Shown piece after piece: positions 31,871-42,250 of a stretch of DNA of 64,000 nt. Each line of letters starts with the position of its first letter. Position 1 is the first letter of the stretch. Origin of the DNA: Desmodus rotundus (taxonomy: Eukaryota; Chordata; Mammalia; Chiroptera; Phyllostomidae). Both the position numbers and the translations under genes were made by a program. The stretch covers positions 97,925,705-97,989,704 of the forward strand of contig NC_071398.1 of the NCBI RefSeq assembly GCF_022682495.2, read 5' to 3'. The notes below the pieces were generated by a model. That model was not told the DNA's origin. It ran no database searches and was given only the letters and a program-made list of their open reading frames with translations.

Positions 31871-34800
31871 CCAGGCAGAGGAGCACTGTGGCACCACTTA
31901 ACCTTTGCGGAAACCTGTTTTCTCCTTCATCTGGTGTATCTCGGCGTGGAACGCCACTGTTCAATCACTTTCATACGCATGTGCTTCAATGAACTGTGGC
32001 CACCGTTTTCTTCTCAAATGCTTTTCAAATAAATGTCTTAATGCTAGCGAGATTAGGCAGATATGTAGCATTTCCTCCCACTTGAATGGACTGTGTCTAC
32101 AAGGCTGTCCTGAAGCAGTCCATTCGGCCTCTGCCTTCGGAGCTCCCCCATCCTTCCAGAAAAGTATAAATAATGCTCAGTCCCATTTCTTTTTATAGAT
32201 ACAGCCTGTCAGAGGTTTTGCTCTGCATAATTTGCCATAATGAATTATAAGCTTCTCCCATTTCTCCGAGCTCATGAAATTAGTCAGAATAATAGAAGAT
32301 TCTCTCTAGAAACTGTGTTCTGGGGTTAATCAGTGTGCTCCTAATTGGGATTATGAGTGGAGTAAGTGAAGAGAAACACATGTCACTTTTGGAAACCTCC
32401 ACTGTAAATTGCAAATGTGCTATGGTTGAACACTCACTCCTTCTGGAAAAAGTATCTCAATTGACTTGCAGCGGGAGCTGATCAGAGAGTGAAGCCGAGA
32501 TGACTGTTGCCCGACCTGACCCGTTCTGCTCTTCTACTCCCTGAACCCCGCGGCGAGGACTGGCCCGTCATCCTCCGACTGTGCTCTGTGTGCCAGGACT
32601 GGGCCCCTTCTGTTAGGCTGGCAAGGGTCTATGTGTCACCAGAGTAGATTCTGCATAAATAATTTGACTTATGATTTTCATTAATTTGGGTAAAGACAAC
32701 TTTGCTCACAAGGCGCAGGAGGTCTGCCTGTTGTCCAGGTAACTAAGCTGGATGAGTGAGACCAAAAGCACTGCAGGCAGGAAATCTTGGGCTCCTGGAG
32801 CTTTCCAGGCTTCAAGATCCTGCCCTGAGGACTTGGAGAGGAAGGGCTGCATCGGGGAATCTTCAGTGGGCTGAAAACAGGTCTCCAGGTGATCAAAGCA
32901 GAGAGCAAACATTTTCAGTTACAATAGTCAGTTAAAACATTCTTATACAGTTGAAGGAAAAAAAACAAAACAGGAAATATTATATGTCATTTAAATCCAG
33001 ATGCCAACTCCCTGCCTTCCCAGCCTAACAAGTCTCAGGCCCGGTTGTGAGGCCCGGTCCAAACTGCAGAAACAAGGCCCCGGAAGGCCTTCGGTGCAGC
33101 TGCAGGTTGCTGTGCACCCCCTCCTTCAAGGTCGCCTCAGCAGCCCAGACAGTGATGTGCAGAATGCTGGGGAAAATGGGGTTTTTGCTTCCAGATTTTA
33201 ACTCCCAAATAAATGTTAAGCATCTCCTGGTTATAGGGGTTGCTAACCAGTATTTGGATTATCTGCGTTACCTCTTGTTAATTAAATAAACATTTAAAAA
33301 AAAGAGAGCTGTAATTGGTGCTCATGTTTCGACAGCAACAGGCTGGAGTAGCTACTGTTTATCATAGACTTTCCTCATCAAGGTCTCATGCGTGGCTTTT
33401 AGATCTTCTTGGTGGTTTGATAAGTGTATCCGGAGCCATCAGAATGTCAAATAACTGTTAAGATTTTGTTCCCCACCCCATCTGACCGTTACTCATCTCA
33501 CTCTTGATCATGCCATTCCTCCTTCCTGCCCACCCACACACAGCAACGTTGCCTATGAACTTGGTCAATCAGAAGGCAATAAGAGCTGTAATCCAACCAT
33601 GCAACTTTCTCTCTCCGGAAAGCCCAACAAATCGCTGCATATTTCTGTACTTCTCTCTCCTTTTATCAGCGATTTGGGGTAATCATCCTGGCCACGTACT
33701 TTGTTTTCATGGATTTGCAGAAGACTGACATTCTTAGAACATTGAGAACAAAGAAGAAAGCTGCTTGTAAGTGCCTCGAATTACTATTTTCACATGTCGT
33801 AACTGCCATAACAAGGAGGGAAATCTTCACAATTTGGAAAGCTTTCTGAAAATTAGCCCCATTGCACCAAACCTTTGATCTTTTGGTCAAACTGTCAATC
33901 TTTGAGAACTCAGCTCTCTTGTGAAATTTCCAGGCGTCTCCCAAAACAACCAACTGCATGAGTTCTGAGAGCCAGACCCACAAAGCATCCATGTGTTGGG
34001 CAAGTTCCCTCCACGCACGTAGGGTAGCTCCGGCACTAAGGCAGAGACGGAGGAGAGGCGCCGCCCTGCCCTTCCAGCACAGATGGCTCTCTTTCTTCCC
34101 TCTTGGTCTCGCTGTTTTTCCCTCCTATTCTCCTTTTCTCTGATTCCTACTCTTCTCCCCTCCTTTGTTTCCTTCTCCCTTTCCTTTCCCCACACACACT
34201 TCTCAGCCTTGGACCAGGCTCTGACATCACCAGCTTCACTTAGGCAAGTCTGCACTTGACCTGAGGGTAAAAGAGGTTCCCCGGTTTAACTAACAGCCAG
34301 GGGACAACACATGCATGTGGAGTGAAGACATGCACATGTACAGAAGCTATGCACACACATGTTTTCAGAAAATCAATTTCCAGAAACCCAATTCCATCTC
34401 TACTCTTTCCCAAAGCAATGGCTCAGTGGGTGCCTGCGGTGGCATCTGCACAGCCCTTCTCCTCCCCACCTCCCCTTGTCCAGAGCCTGTCTCCCACCTG
34501 ACGAAAGAAACGGACACTTGTCCCCCATCCCTGTTGGTCCCATACGTTGTTCTGATCTCTGGGGTGTCAAACACAGGAACGGTTTTGAATATTTGTGCCA
34601 CCTCACTTGTTCAAAACACTATACACCTCCACCACCTAGAACATTAAGAAATTCCCAATACTATTTTATTCTTTTAGTGTAATAATTACAATTTATGTAT
34701 GTTTTTGATCATTTGCATATGACTATAACTGTAATGACAATACAGAAGAAAATTTTAGCTCTTAGAACCCTAGGGTTATAGAGAATTTGTCTTTTCTATA

Positions 34801-34970
34801 AGAGCAATTTCTAAACTGGACTAAAATTATAGCAAGAGGAATTCAAATTTAGACATGAATTCTTGGCTACAGAGATTATTAAAAAATATAGAATGTAAAC
34901 TTTAAAATTTTGTTACCTGGGCATTTGAAAGGGTAATCAATAAAAGATGTTTAAATATAAAAATGTATTA
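31871..34970. other. Single-copy sequence, candidate regulatory DNA
   Basis: No transposon or gene was recognised over 3 kb. 32160-32470 is dense in homeodomain-like TAAT/ATTA and CATAAT words and lacks repeat features. 34070-34200 is a C/T-rich tract. The open frames at 33887-34255 and 34315-34682 (up to 122 codons) overlap on both strands and show no domain. Confidence 0.4.
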
Positions 34971-34976
34971 CATTGG

Positions 34977-35160
34977 GCCCTGGCCAGGGGGTTCAGTTGG
35001 TTGGAGCATCATTCCATACACCAAAAGGTTGCAGGTTTGATCCCTGGTCTGGGCACATACCTAGGTTGTGGGTTCGCTCCCCAGTTGGGCATATACGAGA
35101 GGCCACCAATCAATGTTTCTCTCTCACGTCAATGTTACTCTCTCTCTTTCTTTGCCATGT
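34977..35160 (+). mobile_element. Ves SINE, sense
   Basis: GCCCTGGCCAGGGGGTTCAGTTGGTTGGAGC forms the head. GGTTGCAGGTTTGATCCC is the B-box, and GGGCACATACCTAGGTTGTGGGTTCGCTCCCC and GAGAGGCCACCAATCAATG give the second half, which ends in a TCTCTC run at about 35150. A poly(A) tail and matching TSDs are not evident, so the 3' tail is probably lost. Confidence 0.9.
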
Positions 35161-35187
35161 AAGGATACAGTAAGAAGGAAACCATTT

Positions 35188-35200
35188 GAAAGCCAGAAAG
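35188..35200. repeat. Target-site duplication, left copy
   Basis: GAAAGCCAGAAAG recurs exactly at 35377-35389 after the A-rich tail of the L1 end. Confidence 0.88.
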
Positions 35201-35376
35201 TGGGGAGAGGGGATTACAGGAACTACTATAAAGGACACATGGACAAAATCAAGGGGGAGGGTGGAGGTGGGGGAGGGAGGTGGGTTCAGCTGGGGTGGGG
35301 TGGAGGGATGGGGAGAAAAAGCAGACTACTGTAATTGAATAACAATAAAAATTAAAAAAAGAAAAGAAAAAAGAAA
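35201..35376 (+). mobile_element. Severely 5'-truncated bat L1 3' end
   Basis: Only the last 175 bp of an L1 inserted: ACTACTATAAAGGACACATGG, a G-rich 3' UTR block (35253-35315), then GTAATTGAATAACAATAAAAATT and an A-rich tail. The AATAAA signal and 13-bp perfect TSDs (35188-35200, 35377-35389) show ordinary target-primed insertion. This 3' end is of the type seen in young bat L1s, and the intact TSD suggests it is one of the more recent insertions here. Confidence 0.9.
35253..35315 (+). other. G-quadruplex-prone L1 3' UTR tract
   Basis: Many G-runs of three or more lie within about 60 bp (AGGGGGAGGGTGG, GGGGGAGGGAGGTGGG, TGGGGTGGGGTGG, GGGATGGGG). This fits the four-run G-quadruplex pattern on the sense strand, a recurring property of mammalian L1 3' UTRs. 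Confidence 0.85.
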
Positions 35377-35389
35377 GAAAGCCAGAAAG
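35377..35389. repeat. Target-site duplication, right copy
   Basis: This is an exact copy of 35188-35200, directly after the L1 tail. Confidence 0.88.
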
Positions 35390-35525
35390 GGAGTTTCACC
35401 AGAACCCAGCCACGTTGGCATCCCGCTCTCAGACTTCCCAGTCTCCAGAACTGTGAGAAGTAGATGATTGTTGTTTAAGCTGTCCAGTCTATTGTGTTCT
35501 GTTACAGCAGCCTGGACTGGGCAAG
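35390..35525 (+). mobile_element. MLT1 LTR 3' fragment, sense
   Basis: CAGTCTCCAGAACTGTGAGAAGTAGATGATTGTTGTTTAAGC, then TGTCCAGTCTATTGTGTTCTGTTACAGCAGCC, is the 3' third of an MLT1 LTR (ERVL-MaLR). The 5' part is absent. The young L1 lies directly to its left. Confidence 0.85.
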
Positions 35526-36004
35526 ACACTCCCATAGTCTCTGCAGTAAAGCACGCCCCAAGCCCCAGTGCCCTCATCTACCGGACTCGCTCTTCCCTAC
35601 CTCAGGTGTTTCTCTGTCGGTAGCGAAAACCAAGAACAAAGCCTCTCAGGGTGTGTTTCTGAACCAAAACCATTGCTGAGAAGCACTAAAGCATTTGAAG
35701 GAAACAGGGAACAATGAACATGAAGGAAAAAAGTAAAAAAGAAAAAATATGAAACCTGGGGAAAAGTGGGAACAAAAAAAGTAAAACCGTGAGAGCATAT
35801 TATCTAATCTCCATGGAAAAGAATTCTATCATTAGACAGATAGATATAAAGCACATTAATTTTACCCTTCCCATTATTATTTTTAACTCAATCATTTAAT
35901 ACTCTCTAAAAATCACATTGGAAATACCTCCGATTCAGTTTCCAGAAAAATCCACTGGAACAAAGTTGTGGATAATGTCTGATTTCACTAGAAAATTGGA
36001 AGTA
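35526..36004. other. Single-copy sequence, nothing recognised
   Basis: A-rich in its second half (35690-35800), without recognised repeat, gene or RNA. Confidence 0.5.
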
Positions 36005-36006
36005 CA

Positions 36007-36313
36007 GTTGACTCTCAGACAATGTGGGGATTAGAGGTACTGACATTCCAGGCAACTGAAAATCCACATATAACTTTTGATTTCCCAAAAACTTCACCAA
36101 CAACCTACTGTTGACCAGAAACCTTACTGATGTTAACACATATTTTGTATGTTATATGTATTACATACCATGTTCTTACAATAAAGTAAGTGAGAGAAAA
36201 GAAAAGGTTATTTGGAAAATCATAAGAAAAACACGTTAGCAGTTTTTGAAAAAGGCCCATGTCTAAGTGGACCCATGTAGTTCAAACCCGTGTTGCTCAA
36301 GGGCCAACTGTGT
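36007..36313. mobile_element. Tigger-type MITE
   Basis: CAGTTGACTCTCAGACAATGTGGGG at the left and, reversed, CAGTTGGCCCTTGAGCAACACGGG at the right are the long inverted ends of the family beginning CAGTTGACCCTTGAACAACACGGG. TTCAAACCCGTGTTGCTCAAGGG at 36280-36302 is well kept. It is non-coding and about 307 bp long. Confidence 0.88.
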
Positions 36314-38355
36314 TACCAACTAAAGTTAAGTGAAGGACTGGTTTTGAGTAGACTTAGCTCTTCCTAGTGCTCTGGTAGGGCTAGGGTGAGAATAAACCCC
36401 CTATTCTTACATTTCACCATGGAGGAAGATTTATAGTGACAGTAATGGCACTTTTGCTTCTAGGTGGCTGTGCAGCCACAAGGGCTGGATCCGGGGCCTG
36501 GGGAAGCCACATGTGTTTGTGTAAAATTTGCAAAAGTAAGACATTTTAACCACAGTTGGTTAGGACCACTGTCTCCTTCCACTCTGACTTTTCCTCCCAT
36601 ACGCTTCCCCTGCAGTGGGGCGGTATGGGATGGGCATGGACACCGGGGCCCCTGCCGGGGGGGGAATTGTGTTAGGGATAGATTCAGTGTGGGTTTAGTG
36701 GGCTGTCATCATGGGGCTTGCAGTCATTTCCATGGCTGCAAAGTTACTGCCAGCCATGCTGGCGTAGAAGTGCCATCAAGGCCAGCTGCTGCTGCCACTT
36801 GCACTTTCTTCCTTCTGTCATTGCAGGAAGGTACAGGGCTGGAGGTTATATGGGAATGTGAGCTTGTCCTATGGCCGCAGTGTGGGGAGTGCGTGAGGAG
36901 TGGAGGAGGTAGGGAGTGTGAGACAGATGAAGCCAGAAACCAGTCTGAAGAAAGCTGCTCCAATCCTCGGTCGTGTGAGCTCTCAGCCTCTCACCCACGG
37001 TGTGCTTTCCGTAGATGCTGGTCCAGCTGCACGCTGTCTCCTGACAGGCACGTAGTGCAGTGCGCAGGCACAGACACGTGGCACAGTGTTTCCCCTTTGA
37101 CGGAGATTGTAAGAAACAGGATGCTAGAATCATCAGAACGCCTGTGTTTAGAAGCACTAACTGGAAGCAGCAGTAACACCAGTGAGTGTGGTGTCTGTGT
37201 ATTAAGCCACAACTGTATTCATCTAAGCTATGGATAATAAAAATATTTCAATCAACTATGCTAGAAGAGAGACAGAAAGCTATCTATTCCCCCTGTAGAA
37301 GATATTGCCAAATCATCTTAATACGAAAAGGCAAAGAGGATGCAGTCAAAATATGTGAAGAAGTCAGAGTGCTATGTCAAGAAGTCAATAAAAATGTTAT
37401 TTGTTTTAAATTTTGTGATGTTTGTTATAAGTCAAATTTTTAAAAGTTACTTTTGGAGATCTGTTTTTCCCTAAGTAAATTCTCAGTTTTTGCCTAATTC
37501 CTCAAATTGCAGGAGCTTCCTGCTTCAGTGAACCCCCTTGACTCTGCTCCCCGAGCCCAGCCCTCATCGAAAGCCGCTGTTGGCTCTGGCACCTTCTGTC
37601 TCCGGTTCAAAGGGACATTATGAGCTTTGCCTCCTGGGTGTAAGGAGCAATCGTAGAATTGCTCTAATGATAGGGAAGAATTATGAACATGCATTTCTCT
37701 TTCTTCAACAAAATGAAACAAGGGCTCATACTCTGGATTTCCAGATGCACTTAAAGTGAAATAACAATGTTGGGCCAGCCTTGCCCTGCTTTAAATCAGC
37801 CACTCCAGGAAGAGACAGTAAACCTTTCAGACCACCAGTGTGCACGAATGCTTTAATGCCCCAGACCCTACTCCCTTTCCTGATTACTGGGGATACAAGG
37901 AAAGGTAAGCTTAGTAAATGAGGCTGTTTTATGATCCATTTAAATAATCTGAAAAGGAAATTAATACTTTTATTACTTTCTATAAGTGAAAAACTTCCTT
38001 AAAAATCTGTAAGAGTTAGTTAGAGTCTGTTATAGTGGTTAGGACTGCCCAAGCCAAAACAGGGATCCGGAGAAACAGTGGAAGGCTGGGGAATGGATGC
38101 ATGGCCATGGGAATCTAAATGGTATAAACAGGAAAGGCTGGACATTAATTTTGAACTAAAGTAAACTACCTCTAACAGAGCCAAAAAAATTCACTTCATT
38201 AGAAATAGGGCTGAGACTTAAAATATTTCTTGGTATTTTTTCATTACATGAATTTTGGCTGAGACTATTGCAAGAATGGAAAGTGGGTCTGGAGAAAACG
38301 TGAAAAGGGTTTGTGGTCTCTACCCCACATGGGTAACATCAGTACTTGTTATGTG
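36314..38355. other. Unclassified sequence with a 257-codon open frame
   Basis: The longest open frame of the window, 36464-37237 (+), lies here. It is Cys/His/Gly/Ser-rich with no domain I know, and both shorter minus-strand frames over the same DNA are equally featureless. AATAAA words occur at 37234-37240 and 37388-37393. The sequence is locally GC-richer (around 36600-36700, with an eight-G run at about 36659), which lowers the stop-codon frequency and could explain the open frame. I do not call it a gene. No repeat was recognised from 37440 to 38355. Confidence 0.4.
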
Positions 38356-38359
38356 AGAA

Positions 38360-38450
38360 ACATTCTATTAGTCGCTTTGCAAACACTGTCCTTAAACTTT
38401 AGGCACTCACAATAATCTAGTAGAGAAAACTAAAATATCCCAGTTGGATA
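38360..38450 (-). mobile_element. MIR SINE fragment, antisense
   Basis: AACATTCTATTAGTCGCTTTGCAAACACTGTCCTTAAACTTTAGGCACTCACAATAATC matches the reversed MIR tail (GTGCTAAGCGCTTTACA...TCATTTAATCCTCACAACAACC). Confidence 0.6.
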
Positions 38451-38474
38451 GAAAAGGAAATGAAAGTTACTTCT

Positions 38475-38770
38475 CTGATCTCGTTTTCACCTGTTCTTCC
38501 TCAACCAGCGGCAGCCATGCTGGCTTAGCCTCTGTTTCTAAAGCACACCAAACACAACCCAGCCTCCAAGCCTTAGAATTGACGGCTCCTCCTTCCCAGG
38601 ACACTCTCCCCTAGATTTCCACACGGCTCACTCCTTCACTCCACTTACACCTCTGTTCCAATGTTGCCTCCTTTGAGAGCCCCTACCCCATAACTCTTTG
38701 TCCCCTGTTTTATTTTTCTTCTTGGTGTGTCACAGATTTTTTTGTTCCCATTAAATGTCCTCGAGAGCCA
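38475..38770 (+). mobile_element. L2 LINE 3' UTR, sense
   Basis: The blocks GGCAGCCATGCTGGCTTAGCCTC, AGCACACCAAACACAACC, CCCAGGACACTCTCCCCTAGATTTCCACACGGCTCACTCCTTCACTCCACTTAC, TCCAATGTTGCCTCC and CTGTTTTATTTTTCTTCTTGG follow sense L2 (GGCCACACTGGCCTCC...CCCAGATATCCGCATGGCTCGCTCCCTCACCTCC). It lacks the last 100 bp. Confidence 0.85.
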
Positions 38771-39080
38771 ATGCACATTTGGAGATGGAACTCAATCATT
38801 GCATAGCTAAAAAGGAACGCATTAATTAGCTCTGCTCCACAAATGTGTCAACAAATGTCGCCTCCCATTCTGATGCCTTGTGCTATGTTACACGAGATAT
38901 TTTCAAACAGTGCTCACAGCTGGCTCTTCCTGCTCAAGTTCCTCTACTAGCTGGACATTATTCCAATAATTTATGTCCTTATAGACTGGCATTTTTATGT
39001 CAGGGTCCCAATAGCCATCAGGTGGCATACTCAAGTTAAGGAAACTCTAGGGATTTTTAAGTAATGGATAATTTGCATGG

Positions 39081-39731
39081 TGTATTAGTTTCCTAGGGCT
39101 GCTGTACAGCCAACTATGTGGCTTAAACAGAAGAAATGTACTGTCTCACAGTTATGGAGGCAAGTCCAAAATCAAGGTGTCGGGCCCTGGCTGGTGTGGC
39201 TCAGTTGGTTGGAGTGTTGTCCCATAGGCTGAAGGGTCATGGATTTGATTCCACGATGTTTCTCATGTCGATGTCTCTCTGTCTCTCTCTTTCCAATTCC
39301 TCCCTCCCCCCTTTCCTCCTTCCTCTCTTTTTCTCTCTCTGGAAGCAATGAAAAAAAAGTCCTCCAGGGGAGGATAGCAAACACAAAACAAAAGCGTTGG
39401 CAGGGTCGGCTCCTTCTGAGGCCTTTGAGGGAGAATCTGTTTCCACGCTTGTCTCCATGGTTTGCTGACCATCTGTAGCACCCTTGCCTTGTAGATGTAT
39501 CCGCCCAAATCTCTACCTTCATTTTTACATGGCATTCTCCCTGTGGGCACGTCTCTGTTTCCAAACGCCTCCTTTTCCTGAGAACAGGATCTTATTGGGT
39601 TGGGGCCCACTCTGATGACCTCATGATAACTTCATCATTGACAAAATCCTATTTCCCAATAAGTTCACATTCATGGGCACTGAAAGTTAGGACTGCACAT
39701 CCCTTCAGGGGGCATGAGTCAACCCGTAGCA
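39081..39731 (-). mobile_element. MLT1 solo LTR, antisense, split by a Ves SINE
   Basis: Left part 39081-39182: TGTATTAGTTTCCTAGGGCTGCTG, ATGTGGCTTAAACAGAAGAAATG, TCTCACAGTTATGGAGGC. Right part from about 39398: TTGGCAGGGTCGGCTCCTTCTGAGGC to GTTAGGACTGCACATC and GAGTCAACCCGTAGCACA. Together these are the reverse complement of one MLT1 LTR (ERVL-MaLR). The Ves at 39183-39384 interrupts it at the CAAGGTGTC/GGCAGGG point. No retroviral genes flank it. Confidence 0.9.
39183..39384 (+). mobile_element. Ves SINE, sense, internally deleted, hairpin-tail subfamily
   Basis: The head GGGCCCTGGCTGGTGTGGCTCAGTTGGTTGGAG and the B-box-like GGATTTGATTCC are followed directly by GATGTTTCTCATGTCGATGTCTC, so the central second-box part is deleted. 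The tail is GAAGCAATGAAAAAAAAGTCCTCCAGGGGAGGATA, where TCCTC/GAGGA can pair as a short hairpin, and then an A-rich end. The flanks 39168-39182 and 39385-39399 agree at about 10 of 15 bases and may be a decayed TSD. Confidence 0.85.
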
Positions 39732-40840
39732 CATGGTATGGGTGGGACAGAAGGGAACTGCACAGTTCACTGCAGTAACCTGTCGTTAGCACAGCAGAGC
39801 TATTACCACCTCCAGGTCTCGGGGGAGGAGGAGAGGGGTGGATACCGGAAAGGGAGGAGAAAGTTGTGTGTATAGGCAGCAGGCTGCCTCAAGGAGAGCA
39901 GAGACCTTCGGTTGTGCACCAGAGCCAGCCTCACATGTCCCAGGAGGGAGGGAACTGAGGTCATAAGCAGCCCGACCTCGTTCTCCTCCCTCTTCCCAGT
40001 CTTCTGCCAGGGCTTTTCATTGGCCCTACCCAACAAAGAGTCAGACAGCAAGGAATCTTTGCTGTGATCCATACAAATGGGTGCCTTGGAAACATTTCTC
40101 ACTTTTAATGGAAACTTACTGTTTTTAACTTTGGCCTTTTGCCTTTTCAAGAGGAATTTACCTGGAGCGTTGGTTTACATTAGCTTTACTGATTCTTGTT
40201 TTACTTTTATTAATTAATGGAGAGAAAATGCAGGGCTTGAGAGGACCGGCTAGCTGGGCAGAAGGAAGTTGTCTCCTCGCTTCCACTGGCTTGCTTAGCC
40301 TGCCTGCCCACGAGACCCTGCCTGGGGTCCTGGCACCTCCACTTGCCAGGCGGTTGGACACGCCCACTTGCCAAGCATGTTTGCTGTCGTGTGCCGTGAC
40401 GGGGCAAAGCCAGGAAGTTGGCTGTGTCGTATGTGCTGTGACTCCTTCCACAACCTTCAGTGACGCCGCTAACTAATGACATATTTGGGGAAAGCAGACT
40501 TTGTGTTTGGATGATGCAGGATGACTCCAAAGCGAGGTCGAGAAAACTGTGAGGAAAGAAGCTGTTAGGGACTCACACACATTATAGAGAAGGTCCCGAA
40601 TTTGCATAGGTGCCAAAATAGGATTGTAGACCAAGTCGATCCAAGTCTACAAGTGATGGCGGGGCCTCAGCTGACAGCCTAGACGTGCCTAAAAATCTCC
40701 AGCACTTTCATACTTCAAAATTTTCCATTCTGTTTCTTTATAATCTCTATGGTTAAGAGCCCGGTGTCTAAATTTAAATTCCCACTGCTGCTGTTTCAGT
40801 CAGCCCAGTGGCTGCAGTAATAACCGTACCAGCTGCCAGG
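39732..40840. other. Single-copy sequence, nothing recognised
   Basis: There are overlapping short frames on both strands (up to 115 codons) and no domain, repeat or RNA signature. 40228-40440 is somewhat GC-rich with CTTGCCA-type repeated words. Confidence 0.45.
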
Positions 40841-40844
40841 TGTG

Positions 40845-41075
40845 AGCAGTGCAGTCAGACTGTCTGGGTTTGGATTTCAGCTGCACTGCTTACAAGCTCA
40901 GGCGGGTTACTCAGACTATTTAAACCGCAGTTCCTCCATCCACAAAATGGGGTCCCGGTGTCCACATCTGTAAGGTTACTGTAAGCACCAAGGGCATTAG
41001 TGTGTACAGAAAATTTAGAGCGCCTAGCACACAGTAAGTGTCCGATAACAGTCGTTATTGACACTGTTACCATAC
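40845..41075 (+). mobile_element. MIR SINE, sense, near full length
   Basis: CAGTGCAGTCAGACTGTCTGGGTTTGGATTTCAGCTGCACTGCTTAC, then GGCGGGTTACTCAG, CCGCAGTTCCTCCATCCACAAAATGGGG, GGTTACTGTAAGCACC and TAGAGCGCCTAGCACACAGTAAGTGTCCGATAA give the complete MIR order from core to 3' tail. It is one of the best-preserved MIRs here. Confidence 0.93.
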
Positions 41076-41089
41076 AGCAAGCGTTACGC

Positions 41090-41230
41090 TGTTTTGTAAA
41101 ATCATACTAAATGCTCACAACAACCCTCACAATTAGCTGTTATAATCTTCCTTTTGCAGATAAGGACATTCAGGTGCAGAACACAAAAATTATAAAGCGT
41201 GGTCATTTTATACATGTTCCCAATGCATTT
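41090..41230 (-). mobile_element. MIR SINE, antisense
   Basis: AAATGCTCACAACAACCCTCACAATTAGCTGTTATAATCTTCCTTTTGCAGATAAGGACATTCAGGTGCAGAAC is the reverse-complement MIR middle section. It lies directly after the sense MIR, so the two form an inverted pair of old SINEs. Confidence 0.85.
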
Positions 41231-42035
41231 ATTGTGGGGTCAGTGTATTCGTGGACAAGTAAGTGTTTAATGAATAAATGAGTGAATAATTGTTCCCTCT
41301 GACCTTACAGAGAACCCAGGGAATATTTTTGTCTCTTAATTCTATAATTTTCTAGTGTTTGCTAACATTCTCAAACTAAGGACTGAAGTGCCAATTTCAT
41401 TAATGTTCCATTTTCTTTTTCTTCCAGAGAAGCAATAGAAATTTTTATAAGAAAGAGATGTAAACTATATTGCTTCCCAAACTCCCAAAACACCTTGACT
41501 TTTTCTTTTTTTGGTTTTTCTACAAACAGCCTTTGGAACATAATCTATGCCAACTAAAACTAACTCTCAAAATAAATTAAAAATAAATATAGCAATTTCT
41601 GAACCAAATGGCCTATAAAACTCTTAATAAATAACATCCACTTTTCCTTTTCTCACAAACAGTATAAAGTTATTCTCCAAAAGTGTAATCTAATCTTCTT
41701 GGCACAATTTTTCCTGCAGAAATAAATCCATACTCTTTCTGGCCCATGATTCCCTCACTCTTTGAGTGTTTCCATTTTTCCTTTTCAGAATGCATTTTAT
41801 TATTGTTTAAAACTGACATTAAAGCACCTCAAATCTAATGCATAGAACAGTTTTCTCATTCTGTTTGGGGGTTGGATGTGCAATTTGAAGTTAGTATTAA
41901 GTCTTGCACCAGTGTTCTGTAAGCCAGTTCTTCCTGTAGGTACAGAACGCTGTGCTGAGATCGTCATACGAATATAATGACCATCAAGTGTTCGTATTTC
42001 CCATTTCATGCCTACTACTGATTCTACTCTGCTAT
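41231..42035. other. Single-copy sequence, AT-rich
   Basis: No gene or repeat was recognised. 41390-41720 has many AAATAAA and TTTTTC words. Confidence 0.45.
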
Positions 42036-42039
42036 TTTT

Positions 42040-42250
42040 TTGTAATTCTTCTTTGTATTTTATTTAATATCTTCATTGTATTTTCCCATTATTCTTTAGT
42101 CCCCTCTTACCCCCATCCCCTCAGCAATCACCACACTGTTGTCCATGTCCATGAGTCCCTTTTCCTTTTTGCTCAATCTCTTCCCCCCACCCCCCTCCAC
42201 TCGCTGTCATCTTGATCTCCATCTATGAGTTTGTCCCCACTGTCCTTGTT
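42040..42250 (-). mobile_element. Bat L1 3' UTR fragment, antisense
   Basis: TTGTATTTTCCCATTATTCTTTAGTCCCCTCTTACCCCCATCCCCTCAGCAATCACC, then TTGTCCATGTCCATGAGTCCC and TTGCTCAATCTCTTCCCCCCACCCCCC, TCGCTGTCATCTTGATCTCCATCTATGAGT is the reversed 3' region of bat L1s. The C-rich runs are the complement of the L1 G-rich 3' UTR. It is 5' truncated. Confidence 0.82.
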
